Assembly: GCF_014202315.1 (NCBI RefSeq) | Contig: NZ_JACHGN010000009.1 | Span: forward strand, 93,602-157,601 | Source of the DNA: Thermocatellispora tengchongensis | Lineage (GTDB): Bacteria; Actinomycetota; Actinomycetes; Streptosporangiales; Streptosporangiaceae | Direction: 5' to 3' | DNA: 64,000 nucleotides | In this document: in pieces, positions 53,049 through 61,677 of the stretch | How positions within the stretch are numbered: the first letter of the stretch is position 1 | How the letters are laid out: each line of letters opens with the position of its first letter | Notes under the pieces: model-generated | The model's database searches: none | Seen by the model: the letters and a program-made list of their open reading frames with translations, nothing else | Told to the model about the DNA's origin: nothing | Program-made: the position numbers and the translations under genes

Positions 53049-54617
53049 TCATCGACTTCCCAGCTCATCCCCAGGTGCGGGGGCATTTCCAGATGCCTGC
53101 ACGCGCCCGCGTACGGCCAGAGCGGCGGCCAGGAAGGCCGGCGGCACAGCCGGCAGCACGTACCTGTAGTCGAACTCGGCCACCGCGGGCGGCATGATCA
53201 GCAGCATCCACGCCGTCGCCCAGGGCAGGACCCAGGCCCACTCCCCGGCCGCGCGCAGCGCCCGTCCCGGCTCGCGGTACCCGCCGGGCCCGGCCCGCCA
53301 CGGCCGGGCCCGCGCCACCCGCACCCCCGCCACCCGCACCCCCGCCACCACCGGCGGCGCCAGCAGCACGACGAGCAGCACCGCGCCCGGCAGCCGCGCC
53401 ACGTCCTGGTAGGCCCGCAGGGTCCACGCGAACGGCTCCACCACCCGGGTCTCGATCGGTCCCTGCTCGTACTGCATGGCGCGCTCCCTGCCCACCTGGG
53501 CCGGGTAGCGCCCCGGGGGGCCGGGCGTCTTCTCGGGGAACTCGTAGTAGTCGTAGATCTCCTGGTCGGGGTAGACGGGGCGGCCCCAGGAGAACGTACG
53601 GGCCAGCTCCGACATCATCGACGCCAGATAGTCCCCCGGCTGGCTGCGGATCGCCAGTGTCGCGAACCGCCCGGCCCGGTCGTCGTTGTCCTCCGAGAAG
53701 GTGATGCCCGGCAGCACGACCAGCGGTGAGTCGGCCGCCCAGATGTACTCCTGCGACGGCGGGCGCAGCTCGGGCGGCCGGGGGTCGCACAGCACGGCCG
53801 TGTCGGGCGGAGGGCGCATCACCGAGCAGTCGGCGAAGGACATCGTGCGCGCGTACAGGAAGACGCCGTTGGCGCCGACGATGCCGATCCGCTGGTAGGT
53901 GGCGTAGAACCAGCCGCCGTACGCGATGACCGGGATCGCCGCGGCGGCCAGCATCACGCCCGCCCGCACCGCGCGCGCCCGCACCTCCCGGCGCGGGTCC
54001 ATGGCGGCGGCGCCGGGCGCACGGCGTACCAGCAGCCACAGGCCGAGCACGACGAACAGCGGCAGCCCCACCGACCGGGTGAGCGTCGCCGCGGCCACGA
54101 GCAGGCCGGCCACGATCCCCGTACGCCACCCGGGCGCGCGCTTCAGGCCGAGGCACACGGCGGCGGTCACCAGGAACATGAACAGCGTGTCGGAGACGAG
54201 CAGGTGCTCCAGCTCGACCTGGTACGCGTCGAGCAGCACCGGCGCGGCGGCGGCCGTGGCCGCCCAGCGCGGCGCGCGCAGGCGCAGCGCGGCGGCGTAC
54301 ACCATGGCGGCGGTGGCCAGGCCCAGCAGGTGCTGCACGAACGCCACGAACGCGAAGGAGTGCAGCGGCTCGAACAGGCGCAGGAACATCGAGTAGCCCG
54401 CCGGCCGCACCAGGTCGGGCCGCGGCACCAGCGCCGTCACCACATAGGTGTAGGTGTCGGGGAACCACAGCGCGGGCCGGTAGCCCAGCATCGCGACCAG
54501 CCGCAGCAGCGCCCCGAAGGCGAACACCGCCGCGAACCACCTGTGCTCGCTCATCCACAGGCGCACTCGCGACCGGACCCCGTCATACCGGTTCGTCCAC
54601 AGCCGGGTCCGGCTCAC
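53049..54617 (-). CDS. GT-C-type membrane glycosyltransferase (ArnT/PMT-like)
   Basis: A 522-residue protein with about ten hydrophobic helices (for example WFAAVFAFGALLRLVAMLGY, GIVAGLLVAAATLTR and AAVPPAFLAAALAV at the end). An early extracytoplasmic loop has FPDTYTYVVTALV, where the aspartate is in the position of the catalytic Asp of polyprenyl-phosphate-sugar-dependent GT-C enzymes. ELEHLLVSDTLFMF is a second typical loop. A large loop (about 265-400) faces outside. It would glycosylate exported lipid-linked or protein substrates. The start codon is GTG. Divergent from the next GT-C gene with only 41 bases between. Confidence 0.75.
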   Translation of the reverse strand: MSRTRLWTNRYDGVRSRVRLWMSEHRWFAAVFAFGALLRLVAMLGYRPALWFPDTYTYVVTALVPRPDLVRPAGYSMFLRLFEPLHSFAFVAFVQHLLGLATAAMVYAAALRLRAPRWAATAAAAPVLLDAYQVELEHLLVSDTLFMFLVTAAVCLGLKRAPGWRTGIVAGLLVAAATLTRSVGLPLFVVLGLWLLVRRAPGAAAMDPRREVRARAVRAGVMLAAAAIPVIAYGGWFYATYQRIGIVGANGVFLYARTMSFADCSVMRPPPDTAVLCDPRPPELRPPSQEYIWAADSPLVVLPGITFSEDNDDRAGRFATLAIRSQPGDYLASMMSELARTFSWGRPVYPDQEIYDYYEFPEKTPGPPGRYPAQVGRERAMQYEQGPIETRVVEPFAWTLRAYQDVARLPGAVLLVVLLAPPVVAGVRVAGVRVARARPWRAGPGGYREPGRALRAAGEWAWVLPWATAWMLLIMPPAVAEFDYRYVLPAVPPAFLAAALAVRGRVQASGNAPAPGDELGSR

Positions 54618-54658
54618 TCCACCTCCTCGTGTCCGGGCGGTTAGGCTCGCGCCCAGGC

Positions 54659-57016
54659 ATGAAAGCTACCGGGTTCGATCTCACGCGCAGGCCGTCGGCG
54701 GGCAGGGTGCTCGCCGTCGCCACGGCCGCGCCCGCGCTCGCGCTGGCGGGATGGCTGCTGGCGGGGCTGCCCCTGCTCCTGCTCGGGTGGTTCGCGCCGC
54801 TGCCGGCCTTCCTGCTCGGCGTGCCCCTGGCCGCGGCCCTGTGCCTGGCCGGCCTGCGCCGCCTGCCCGCCGCGGTCGAGGCCGGCGCCTGGCAGACGGC
54901 GTCCGTGCTCGCCATCGCGCTCGCCTCGGCCGTCTTCAACGCGCTGTTCCACTCCGAGCAGCTCGTCGTGCGCCGCGACCCCGCCACCTACGCCCAGTAC
55001 GCCGCGTGGCTGGCCCGCCACGGCTCGCTGCCCATCCCGTACGGCGAGGCCGCGTTCGGCGGCCCCGATCCCGGCCTGGTCTTCGCCAGCGTCGGCTTCT
55101 ACGACTTCGACGGCGCCGTGGTGCCGCAGTTCATGCCCGGCCCGGCGCTGCTGTTCGCGATCGGCCACTGGCTGGGCGGCGTGCCCGGCCTCCTCCTCGT
55201 CCCGCCCGTGCTGGGCGGCCTGGCCGTCCTGACGGTCGCCGGCGTCGCCGCCCGCCTGGCGGGGGCCCGCTGGGCGCCCCTGGCCGCCGCCCTCGTCGCG
55301 GTCAGCCTGCCGATCCTGTACACCTCGCGCACCACCTTCAGCGAGATCCCCTCGCTGATCATGATCTTCGGCGGCATGGCGCTCCTCCTCGACGCCCGCG
55401 AACGCCTCCGCGCCGCCGCCCTCGGCATCAACCTCCTGCCCGTCACCCCCGGCCTGGGGGCCGGCCGAGCCCCCACCCCCGGCCTGGGCGAAGCCCTCGC
55501 CACGCCCGGCCCGGAGGCCGGCGAAGCCCTCGTCACCCCCGGCCTGGAGGCCGGTCGAGCCTCCGCCACGCCCGACGAGCGCCAGGTGCGGCGGCGCGTG
55601 GCGCGCATGCGGGCCGCGCTCGCCGCCGCCGGCGCCGCGCAGTCGGGCGGGGCGGCGGTGACGGCGGCCCTGGCCGGGCTGTGCCTCGGCCTGGCCACCC
55701 TGATCCGCATCGACGGCCTGCGCGACGTCCTGCCGGTGGTGGCCTACGCGGGCCTGCTCATCGCCCTGCGCCGCATGCCCGGCCTGGCGGGGCGGGCGCC
55801 GATCGGCGACGGCCGCCTCGGCCTGCCCCTGCTCGGCGGGGTGACCGCGGGCGTCGCCCTGGGCTTCCTGGCCGCCCAGATCCTCGCCCGGCCCTACCTC
55901 GCCTACCTCCGCGGCTCGGTGATCCCGCTGCTGGCGATCTGCGCGGCCGTCCTCGCGCTCACGGCGGCGGGCGCCGCGCTCGCGCCCCGGCTGGCGCGCC
56001 TGGCCCCGTCGCCGCCGGCGCGTCTCCCCGAGCTGGCCGCCGGCCTGGCGCTGCTGGTCATGCTGGCCTTCGCGGTGCGCCCGCTGCTCCAGACCGTACG
56101 CCGCGACCCCGCCACCCCCGAAGACGCGCTGACGGCCGAGTTCGTGGGCGCGATCCAGCGGGCCAACGGCCTGCCCGCCGACCCCACCCGGCTGTACTCC
56201 GAGCAGTCGCTGTACTGGGTCATCTGGTACGTCGGCGTCCCGGTCGCGCTGCTGGCCGCCCTCGCCGTCGTCGTGCTCACCCGCCGGCTGGCCCGCGGCA
56301 CCGGGTTCGGCTGGCTGCTGCCACTCGGCGTCATCGGCTGGACCACCGTGACCACGCTCGCCCTCCCGGCGATCACCCCCGACCACCCGTTCGCCTCCCG
56401 CCGCCTGGTGCCGGTGATCATCCCCGGCATGGTCCTGCTCGGAGTGTGGGGGCTGCGCTGGCTGCGCGACAAGGCCCGCCGCATGGGCTACGGCGCCGCG
56501 CCGCAGCGGGCCGTCGTCCTGGCGGGCGCCGCGCTGGCCCTGGCCTTCCCGGTCTACATCTCCGCCGGCACCGCCTTCACCCCGGTCGAGCGCGGCGAGG
56601 CCGCCGCCGTCGCCCGCCTGTGCGCGGCCATACCGCCCGACGCGTCCGTGCTCATCGTGGAGCGCGTGACCGGCGACCGCTTCACCCAGCTCGTCCGGGG
56701 CGTCTGCGGCGTCCCGGCCGCCCGCGCCGCCATCCCCGCCGCCACGCCCGGCAACCCCGGCGACCGCGTGGCCACCACCACCGAACGCGACGGCGACGAG
56801 GCCCCGAGCGCCGAGGTCACCCGCCTGATCGACCGCATCCGCGCCACCGGCCGCCGCCCGGTCCTCCTGGCCGCCGAGGCCGCCCAGCTCACCCCCTACT
56901 CCGCGCGCCCCCGCCACGTCCTGCACCTGTCCACCCGCCAGGACGAGCGCACCCTGGTCTCCCCGCCCGACGCCACCTGGTCCCTCACCACGAACGTCTG
57001 GCTGGCCGCCCCCTGA
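54659..57016 (+). CDS. Large GT-C-like membrane protein
   Basis: A 785-residue protein with about twelve to fourteen helices, starting MKATGFDLTRRPSAGRVLAVA. HSEQLVVRRDPATYAQYAAW (about 95-115) is the first external loop, with RRDPATY in the place of the GT-C catalytic acid. A repeat-rich loop at about 255-295 (TPGLGAGRA, TPGLEAGRA units) interrupts the membrane part. Later RRLVPVIIPGMVLLGVWGLRWLRD and an external carboxyl domain (about 650-785). ATG 54659 is used instead of the GTG at 54629 because the hydrophobic part begins soon after. Probable surface glycosyltransferase; no donor can be named. Confidence 0.75.
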   Translation: MKATGFDLTRRPSAGRVLAVATAAPALALAGWLLAGLPLLLLGWFAPLPAFLLGVPLAAALCLAGLRRLPAAVEAGAWQTASVLAIALASAVFNALFHSEQLVVRRDPATYAQYAAWLARHGSLPIPYGEAAFGGPDPGLVFASVGFYDFDGAVVPQFMPGPALLFAIGHWLGGVPGLLLVPPVLGGLAVLTVAGVAARLAGARWAPLAAALVAVSLPILYTSRTTFSEIPSLIMIFGGMALLLDARERLRAAALGINLLPVTPGLGAGRAPTPGLGEALATPGPEAGEALVTPGLEAGRASATPDERQVRRRVARMRAALAAAGAAQSGGAAVTAALAGLCLGLATLIRIDGLRDVLPVVAYAGLLIALRRMPGLAGRAPIGDGRLGLPLLGGVTAGVALGFLAAQILARPYLAYLRGSVIPLLAICAAVLALTAAGAALAPRLARLAPSPPARLPELAAGLALLVMLAFAVRPLLQTVRRDPATPEDALTAEFVGAIQRANGLPADPTRLYSEQSLYWVIWYVGVPVALLAALAVVVLTRRLARGTGFGWLLPLGVIGWTTVTTLALPAITPDHPFASRRLVPVIIPGMVLLGVWGLRWLRDKARRMGYGAAPQRAVVLAGAALALAFPVYISAGTAFTPVERGEAAAVARLCAAIPPDASVLIVERVTGDRFTQLVRGVCGVPAARAAIPAATPGNPGDRVATTTERDGDEAPSAEVTRLIDRIRATGRRPVLLAAEAAQLTPYSARPRHVLHLSTRQDERTLVSPPDATWSLTTNVWLAAP

Positions 57017-57029
57017 CGCGTCCACAGCC

Positions 57030-57140
57030 ATGTGCCCGATCGGGGCGGGCGACCTCTCGCGGGCCGCGGCGAAGCTCGCCACGGCCGACGCGGAGATGTT
57101 CGGCGGGCTGGGCGGCGGAGCCGCCGGGCGGGCGGGATGA
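57030..57140 (+). CDS. 36-codon ORF overlapping the PIN pseudogene (antitoxin remnant?)
   Basis: ATG 57030 to TGA 57138-57140; the last codons overlap the PIN start as ATGA, the standard junction of toxin-antitoxin operons. The protein (ending AEMFGGLGGGAAGRAG) is too short for a normal antitoxin and has no DNA-binding part, so if real it is the stump of one. No sequence identity could be tested. Confidence 0.3.
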   Translation: MCPIGAGDLSRAAAKLATADAEMFGGLGGGAAGRAG

Positions 57141-57262
57141 GGGCGAAGGCCCCGCGCGCCGCGCTCGTGTACGACGCGGGCATGCTCATCCCCGCCGAGG
57201 CGAACAAGCCGGAGGCGTGGCACCTGCACCGGCAGGCCCCCGACGAGCACAGGCACATCATC

Positions 57263-57454
57263 GTCCCCGTTCCCGTTCCCGTCCCTGTCCCCGTTCCCGT
57301 CCCCGTTCCCGTTCCCGTTCCCGTCCCTGTCCCCGTTCCCGTCCCTGTCCCCGTTCCCGTCCCTGTCCCCGTTCCCGTCCCCGTTCCCGTCCCTGTCCCC
57401 GTTCCCGTTCCCGTTCCCGTCCCTGTCCCTGTCCCCGTTCCCGTCCCCGTTCCC
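57263..57454 (+). repeat. 192-bp hexanucleotide tract encoding (Val-Pro)32
   Basis: Thirty-two units of GTYCCY (GTTCCC, GTCCCC, GTCCCT). All differences are T/C changes at codon third positions, so every unit encodes Val-Pro. The complementary strand has a G-triplet or longer every six bases along the whole tract and fits a G-quadruplex pattern many times over. Confidence 0.95.
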
Positions 57455-57593
57455 GTCCTCGCCCAGGTGTGGCGCGCCTGGGCGCGGCAGGCGTCACTGG
57501 CCCGGCTGCTGCTCGGCTGCCACGTCAACGCCATGAGCGAGGTCGTGGGCCGGGAGGCGGGGGTGCCGTGCGGGCGTGCCGGGCGAGGCGACC

Positions 57594-57638
57594 GTGGTGG
57601 ACGCGATCGTGGTGGACGCGATCGTGGTGGACGCGACC
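57594..57638 (+). repeat. 15-bp tandem repeat, 3 copies
   Basis: GTGGTGGACGCGATC at 57594 and 57609, and a copy ending ACC at 57624. In the shifted PIN frame it encodes VVDAI repeats around an expected catalytic aspartate; a single copy is the likely ancestral state. Confidence 0.9.
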
Positions 57639-57853
57639 GTGGTGGTGACCGCGATCCGGGCCAGGGCGGCGATCCTCGCCTCCGGCCCCGGTGACCTCCG
57701 GCGCTCATCGGCGCCGCGGCGCCCTCCGTACGGCTCGCGTTGGTTTCGCTCCAGGGCGGGGAACTGTAACAGGACGCGGCGTTGTCCGGTCGCCCGTACG
57801 CTGGTGACGGTATTCTCGCCCGTCGAGCCCTATCGCCTGAGACTGGATCAGTT

Positions 57854-58747
57854 GTGGAAGCCAAGCCGTACGTCACGATCGTCTTGCCCTGTTACAACGA
57901 GCAGGATCACGTCATCGACGAGGTCGAGCGGATATGCCGGGCGATGGATGAAAGCGGCTACACCTACGAGCTGGTGGCCGTTGACGACTGCTCCACCGAC
58001 GCGACGCTGGCCCGGCTGAAGGAGGCGGCGCCGCGGTTCCCGAACATGCGGGTGCGCGCGTTCCACCGCAACGGCGGGTCGGGCACGGTGCGCAGGATCG
58101 GCACCCAGGAGGCCAACGGCGAGATCGTCGTGTGGACCGACGCCGACATGTCCTATCCGAACGAGCGCATCCCCGAACTGGTGCGCATCCTGGAGAAGGA
58201 CGACTCGATCGACCAGGTCGTGGGGGCGCGCACCAGCGAGGAAGGCTCGCACAAGCTGCTGCGGGTGCCGGCCAAGTGGTTCATCCGCAAGGTGGCCGAG
58301 CGGCTGGCCGGGCAGAAGATCCCCGACCTCAACTCCGGGCTGCGGGCCTTCCGCAAGTCGGTGGCCAGGCCGTACCTCCGGCTGCTGCCGCCCGGGTTCT
58401 CCTGCGTCACCACGATCACGCTGGCGTTCCTGTCGAACCAGCACGACATCCACTACCTGCCGATCGAGTACAGCAAGCGGGCGGGCAAGTCCAAGTTCAG
58501 CTTCGTCTCCGACGCCTACCGCTACATCCTCCAGGTGCTGCGGATGGTGATGTACTTCAACCCGCTCAAGGTGCTCATGCCGCCCGCGCTGTGGCTGGTC
58601 GGCATCGGGCTGGCCAAGGGCGTGGTGGACATCGTGCGCTACGGGTTCTACCTCACCAGCAACACCATCGTGATCTTCCTGTCCGGCCTGCTCATCGGCT
58701 CGCTCGCGCTGCTCGCCGACCTGATCGTGCGCTCCAGGCCCGAGTAG
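57854..58747 (+). CDS. Glycosyltransferase family 2 (polyprenyl-phosphate sugar type)
   Basis: A 297-residue GT2 with a GT-A domain and two carboxyl helices (about 245-265 and 270-292). Motifs are VTIVLPCYNEQDHVIDEV, AVDDCSTDAT, VWTDADMSYPNERI (metal DxD) and GLRAFRKSVAR. It resembles dolichol/undecaprenyl-phosphate mannose- or glucose-type synthases that load a sugar onto a lipid carrier for GT-C enzymes such as those encoded just upstream. GTG 57854 is preferred to the GTG/ATG-rich extension from 57782, which falls in non-coding sequence. Seven bases from the next gene. Confidence 0.87.
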   Translation: MEAKPYVTIVLPCYNEQDHVIDEVERICRAMDESGYTYELVAVDDCSTDATLARLKEAAPRFPNMRVRAFHRNGGSGTVRRIGTQEANGEIVVWTDADMSYPNERIPELVRILEKDDSIDQVVGARTSEEGSHKLLRVPAKWFIRKVAERLAGQKIPDLNSGLRAFRKSVARPYLRLLPPGFSCVTTITLAFLSNQHDIHYLPIEYSKRAGKSKFSFVSDAYRYILQVLRMVMYFNPLKVLMPPALWLVGIGLAKGVVDIVRYGFYLTSNTIVIFLSGLLIGSLALLADLIVRSRPE

Positions 58748-58754
58748 CGGCCCC

Positions 58755-59819
58755 ATGCGGATCGCGATCGTCGGGCCCACGTACCCGTACAAGGGCGGGG
58801 GCGCCCAGCACACCACCGAGCTGGCCCACCGGCTCGCCGCGCTCGGCCATGACGTGGTCATCGAGTCGTGGCGGGCGCAGTACCCGGGGTTCCTCTACCC
58901 CGGGCAGCAGACCATCGACAGCCCCGAGGGTAGGCCGTACTCCCACGTGCGGCGGGCGCTCGACTGGCGCAGCCCGGCCGGGTGGCTGCGCTGCGGGCGC
59001 CGGCTGCGCTCCTCGGCCGACCTGGTGGTGCTCACCGTGCTCAGCCCGGTGCAGGTGCCGCCGTACCTGGGCATCCTGGCCGGGCTCGGCCGGGGCGTGA
59101 CCTCGCTGGCGCTGTGCCACAACGTGCTGCCGCACGAGCGCAAGCCGTACGACCGGCCGCTGATGACGGCGCTGCTGCGCCGGGTGCACCGCGTGCTGGC
59201 GCACTCGGAGGAGCAGGCCGCGCTCGCCCGGGAGCTGGCCCCCGCGCCGGTCGCGGTCGCCGCGCTGCCACCGCACCTGCCCGTCGCCGGGGGCGGCGGC
59301 GCGACCGGCGGGGTGCGGCGGCGGCTGCTGTTCTTCGGCATGGTGCGCCCGTACAAGGGGCTGGACCTGCTGCTGCGGGCCCTGCCGCCGGACGTCTCGC
59401 TCACCGTGGCGGGCGAGTTCTGGGGCGGCCTCGACGCCACCCGCGAGCTGATCGCGGAACTCGGCCTGGGCGACCGGGTGGAGCTGCGGCCCGGGTACGT
59501 CCCGGCGCAGGACGTGCCCGCGCTGTTCGCCGCCGCCGACGCCCTGGTGCTGCCCTACCGCAGCGCGACCGCCAGCCAGAACGTGTGGCTCGGGCACGAG
59601 CACGGCGTGCCGGTGATCGCCACCCGGGTCGGCGCGCTGCCCGACAACGTGACCGACGGCGTGGACGGGCTGCTGGTCGAGCCGGGCTCGGTGGAGGCGC
59701 TGCGTGAGGCGATCGAGCGCTTCTACCGTCCGGGCGAGCCCGAGCGGCTGCGCGCCGGGGTCAAGGCGGTGGACCCTGAGCCGTACTGGGACTCCTACAC
59801 CACGGCGCTACTCGGCTGA
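58755..59819 (+). CDS. GT4-type glycosyltransferase
   Basis: A 354-residue GT-B enzyme. It begins MRIAIVGPTYPYKGGGAQHT, an acceptor-side glycine loop, and its C-domain has LFFGMVRPYKGLDLLLRAL, PGYVPAQDVPALFAAADALV and SQNVWLGHEHGVPVIATRVG. Expected to act on the cytoplasmic face, following the GT2 as part of the same operon (7-base gap). Overlaps the convergent UPF0104 gene by 12 bases. Confidence 0.9.
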   Translation: MRIAIVGPTYPYKGGGAQHTTELAHRLAALGHDVVIESWRAQYPGFLYPGQQTIDSPEGRPYSHVRRALDWRSPAGWLRCGRRLRSSADLVVLTVLSPVQVPPYLGILAGLGRGVTSLALCHNVLPHERKPYDRPLMTALLRRVHRVLAHSEEQAALARELAPAPVAVAALPPHLPVAGGGGATGGVRRRLLFFGMVRPYKGLDLLLRALPPDVSLTVAGEFWGGLDATRELIAELGLGDRVELRPGYVPAQDVPALFAAADALVLPYRSATASQNVWLGHEHGVPVIATRVGALPDNVTDGVDGLLVEPGSVEALREAIERFYRPGEPERLRAGVKAVDPEPYWDSYTTALLG

Positions 59820-60749
59820 CCGCCTCCGGCGGCCCAGGGCGAAGCCGAGCGCGGCCCAGGCGACGTCGCAGAAGGTGAACACCAGGCGCGAGACCACCGC
59901 GGCGACCAGGGCGCGCGGCGCGTCGAGCGCCGGGGCCAGGGCCAGCACCATCGCGCCCTCGCGCACCCCGATCCCGGCCGGGACCACGACGGTGAGGATG
60001 CCGGTCGCCCAGGCCAGCGCGTACGCCCCCACCGCCAGCAGGTAGGTCTGCCCGGTGCCGCCCAGCTCCTCCACCAGCAGCCACAGGTGGACCCCGTAGA
60101 CCAGCCAGCCGAGCACGGTCCACGCCGCCGCGCGTACCAGGTCGGCCCCGGTCAGCACGCGGTCCAGCGGCTCGCGTCGGGCGATCCGCAACGCCAGGTT
60201 CAGTCCCCAGGCGAGCACCCGCGGGTGCAGGCCGATCAGGATCAGCGGGATCAGCGCCAGGAGGTACCAGGCCCGCCCCACCACGCCGGGCAGGGTCGCC
60301 GCCGCCACGCCCAGGGCGCAACCGAGCGAGATCACGATCGCCAGCGACACCGCGCCGAACGTACGCCGGGGCGGCGCGCCGTGGTCGCGGCCCAGCTCCA
60401 TCATCGCCGCGTACGCCCACACCGCGCCCGGCACGTACTTGCCGAGCTGGCCCACGAACATGATCCGCGCCGCCACGCCGTACGGCACCCGGCTGCCCAG
60501 CCCCGCGAGCACGGTGCGCCACGCGATGAGCATGCAGCCGAGCCCGGCCATGACCGCGGCCATGGCGCCCGCGATCGACCACCACGACAGCAGGCGTACG
60601 GCGGCCAGGGTCTCCTCGCGGTTGCGCGCCAGACCGTAGCCCACGAACCCCAGCGCGACGAGGGCGAGCGCGATCCGAAGCAGACGGCTGGCGCGCAGCC
60701 GGTCCAGGGCCTGCTTCGCCCTGCCCGGCGTCCGGACGGTGCTCGGCAC
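59808..60749 (-). CDS. UPF0104 (lysylphosphatidylglycerol-synthase-TM) membrane protein
   Basis: A 313-residue membrane protein of the flippase-like UPF0104 family. About eight helices are present, with the family signature FVGQLGKYVPGAVWAYAAM (about residues 80-98), ATGILTVVVPAGIGVREG and the following acidic turn. GTG 60749 is six bases past the minus-strand -10 TACATT (60756-60761); no ribosome-binding site, so leaderless. The family has been proposed to move lipids or lipid-linked sugars. A paralogue is encoded at 61674. Confidence 0.85.
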   Translation of the reverse strand: MPSTVRTPGRAKQALDRLRASRLLRIALALVALGFVGYGLARNREETLAAVRLLSWWSIAGAMAAVMAGLGCMLIAWRTVLAGLGSRVPYGVAARIMFVGQLGKYVPGAVWAYAAMMELGRDHGAPPRRTFGAVSLAIVISLGCALGVAAATLPGVVGRAWYLLALIPLILIGLHPRVLAWGLNLALRIARREPLDRVLTGADLVRAAAWTVLGWLVYGVHLWLLVEELGGTGQTYLLAVGAYALAWATGILTVVVPAGIGVREGAMVLALAPALDAPRALVAAVVSRLVFTFCDVAWAALGFALGRRRRSAE

Positions 60750-60755
60750 CCGAAC

Positions 60756-60761
60756 AATGTA
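60756..60761 (-). promoter_or_regulatory. -10 element TACATT of the UPF0104 gene
   Basis: On the minus strand TACATT ends six bases before the GTG at 60749. It shares the 68-bp divergent region with the methyltransferase promoter. Confidence 0.45.
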
Positions 60762-60802
60762 CGCGTGGACGCTACTCGTCGGTAGGGCCCGCGCCGCACC
60801 GG

Positions 60803-60808
60803 TACTGT
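60803..60808 (+). promoter_or_regulatory. -10 element TACTGT of the methyltransferase operon
   Basis: TACTGT lies eight bases before GTG 60817. Together with TACATT on the other strand it makes a compact divergent promoter with no room for long leaders. Confidence 0.4.
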
Positions 60809-60816
60809 TGGGCGGC

Positions 60817-61677
60817 GTGGGAAAGGAACGTCTCGCGCAGCTCGAATACTCCGAGTTCCAGTCGGCGATGCTGGATGAGGAGAAGCGCCGCCGCAAGGCC
60901 GCCAAGATCATCGCGGTGCTCGCGCACTTCCTCGGCAAGGACGGTGAGAGGGGCAAGGGCGGCGGCTGTCCGCTGGCCGGGCTGACCGTGGCCGACATCG
61001 GCTGCTCGGCCGGGTTCATCGCCGACGAGCTGGCCGCGGCGGGCGCCGGGCGGACCTTCGGGGTGGACATCGACGTGCCCGGCCTGCGCAAGGCGGCCGA
61101 GCGGTTCGGCGAGCGGGTGGAGTTCCTGTGCGCCGACGGCACCGCGCTGCCGTTCCCCGACGGCTCGATCGACGTGCTGGTGTTCAACCACATCTACGAG
61201 CACGTCGTCGATCCCGACGCGATCATGGCCGAGCTGCACCGGGTGCTGGCCGAGGACGGCGTGCTCTACCTCGGGCTGGGCAACCGGCTGGGGGTGATGG
61301 AGCCGCACTACAAGCTGCCGTTCCTGTCGTACCTGCCGCCGGCGCTGGCCGACCGCTACGTGCGGCTGTTCGGCCGCGCCGACCACTACTACGAGCGGTT
61401 CCGCACCCGCAGGGGCCTGCGCCGCATGGTGCGCGGCTTCCGGGTCTACGACTACACCTTCCCGGTGCTGGCCACGCCCGGCCGCTTCGCGGGCGGTGAG
61501 CTGTTCCCGGGCGTGCTCGGACGGGTGGTGCGCGCGGTGCTGTCGGCCATGCCGCGTCCGGTGCTGCGCCTGCTGCTCCCGCTCGTCCCGACCTACCTCT
61601 GGGTCGCCACCAAGGGCGGCCGCGTCCCCGCGGGCGCGAAGCTGCCGCAGCCGCCCGAGCCGGTACGGCCGCTGTGA
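60817..61677 (+). CDS. SAM-dependent methyltransferase (class I)
   Basis: A 286-residue methyltransferase. The SAM-binding strand is VADIGCSAGFIADELAAAG (about 52-70) with acidic GVDIDVPGLRKA, then FLCADGTALPFPDGS and VFNHIYEHVVDPDAIMAEL. The carboxyl half is amphipathic with a hydrophobic run (LRLLLPLVPTYLWVATKGG), suggesting association with the membrane and a lipid-linked substrate. GTG 60817 is used instead of ATG 60739 because the extra 26 codons overlap the divergent promoter. GTGA overlap with the next gene. Confidence 0.87.
   Translation: MGKERLAQLEYSEFQSAMLDEEKRRRKAAKIIAVLAHFLGKDGERGKGGGCPLAGLTVADIGCSAGFIADELAAAGAGRTFGVDIDVPGLRKAAERFGERVEFLCADGTALPFPDGSIDVLVFNHIYEHVVDPDAIMAELHRVLAEDGVLYLGLGNRLGVMEPHYKLPFLSYLPPALADRYVRLFGRADHYYERFRTRRGLRRMVRGFRVYDYTFPVLATPGRFAGGELFPGVLGRVVRAVLSAMPRPVLRLLLPLVPTYLWVATKGGRVPAGAKLPQPPEPVRPL

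Larger units (their letters stand above)
57137..57769 (+). pseudogene. PIN-domain toxin (VapC-like) pseudogene with repeat expansion
   Basis: Reading from ATG 57137 gives RAALVYDAGMLIPAEANKPE with the first PIN aspartate and the glutamate, then WHLHRQAP. A (Val-Pro) tract of 64 residues encoded by 57263-57454 follows, then the continuing PIN strand VLAQVWRAWARQASLARLLL. A frameshift near 57585 moves into VVDAIVVDAIVVDATVVVTAI (an expanded 15-bp repeat around the third acidic residue) and AILASGPGDLRR. A second frameshift near 57704 restores LIGAAAPSVRLALVSLQGGEL and a TAA at 57767-57769. The fourth acidic site reads SGPGD instead of the usual SDPxD. The gene is inactive. Confidence 0.75.

Noticed and set aside
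57032-57694. A 220-residue Val-Pro repeat protein as an intact gene
   Set aside because: Its two ends match a PIN domain only until a frameshift, and the tail (RGDRGGRDRGG) is the out-of-frame reading of another repeat; a pseudogene explains it better.
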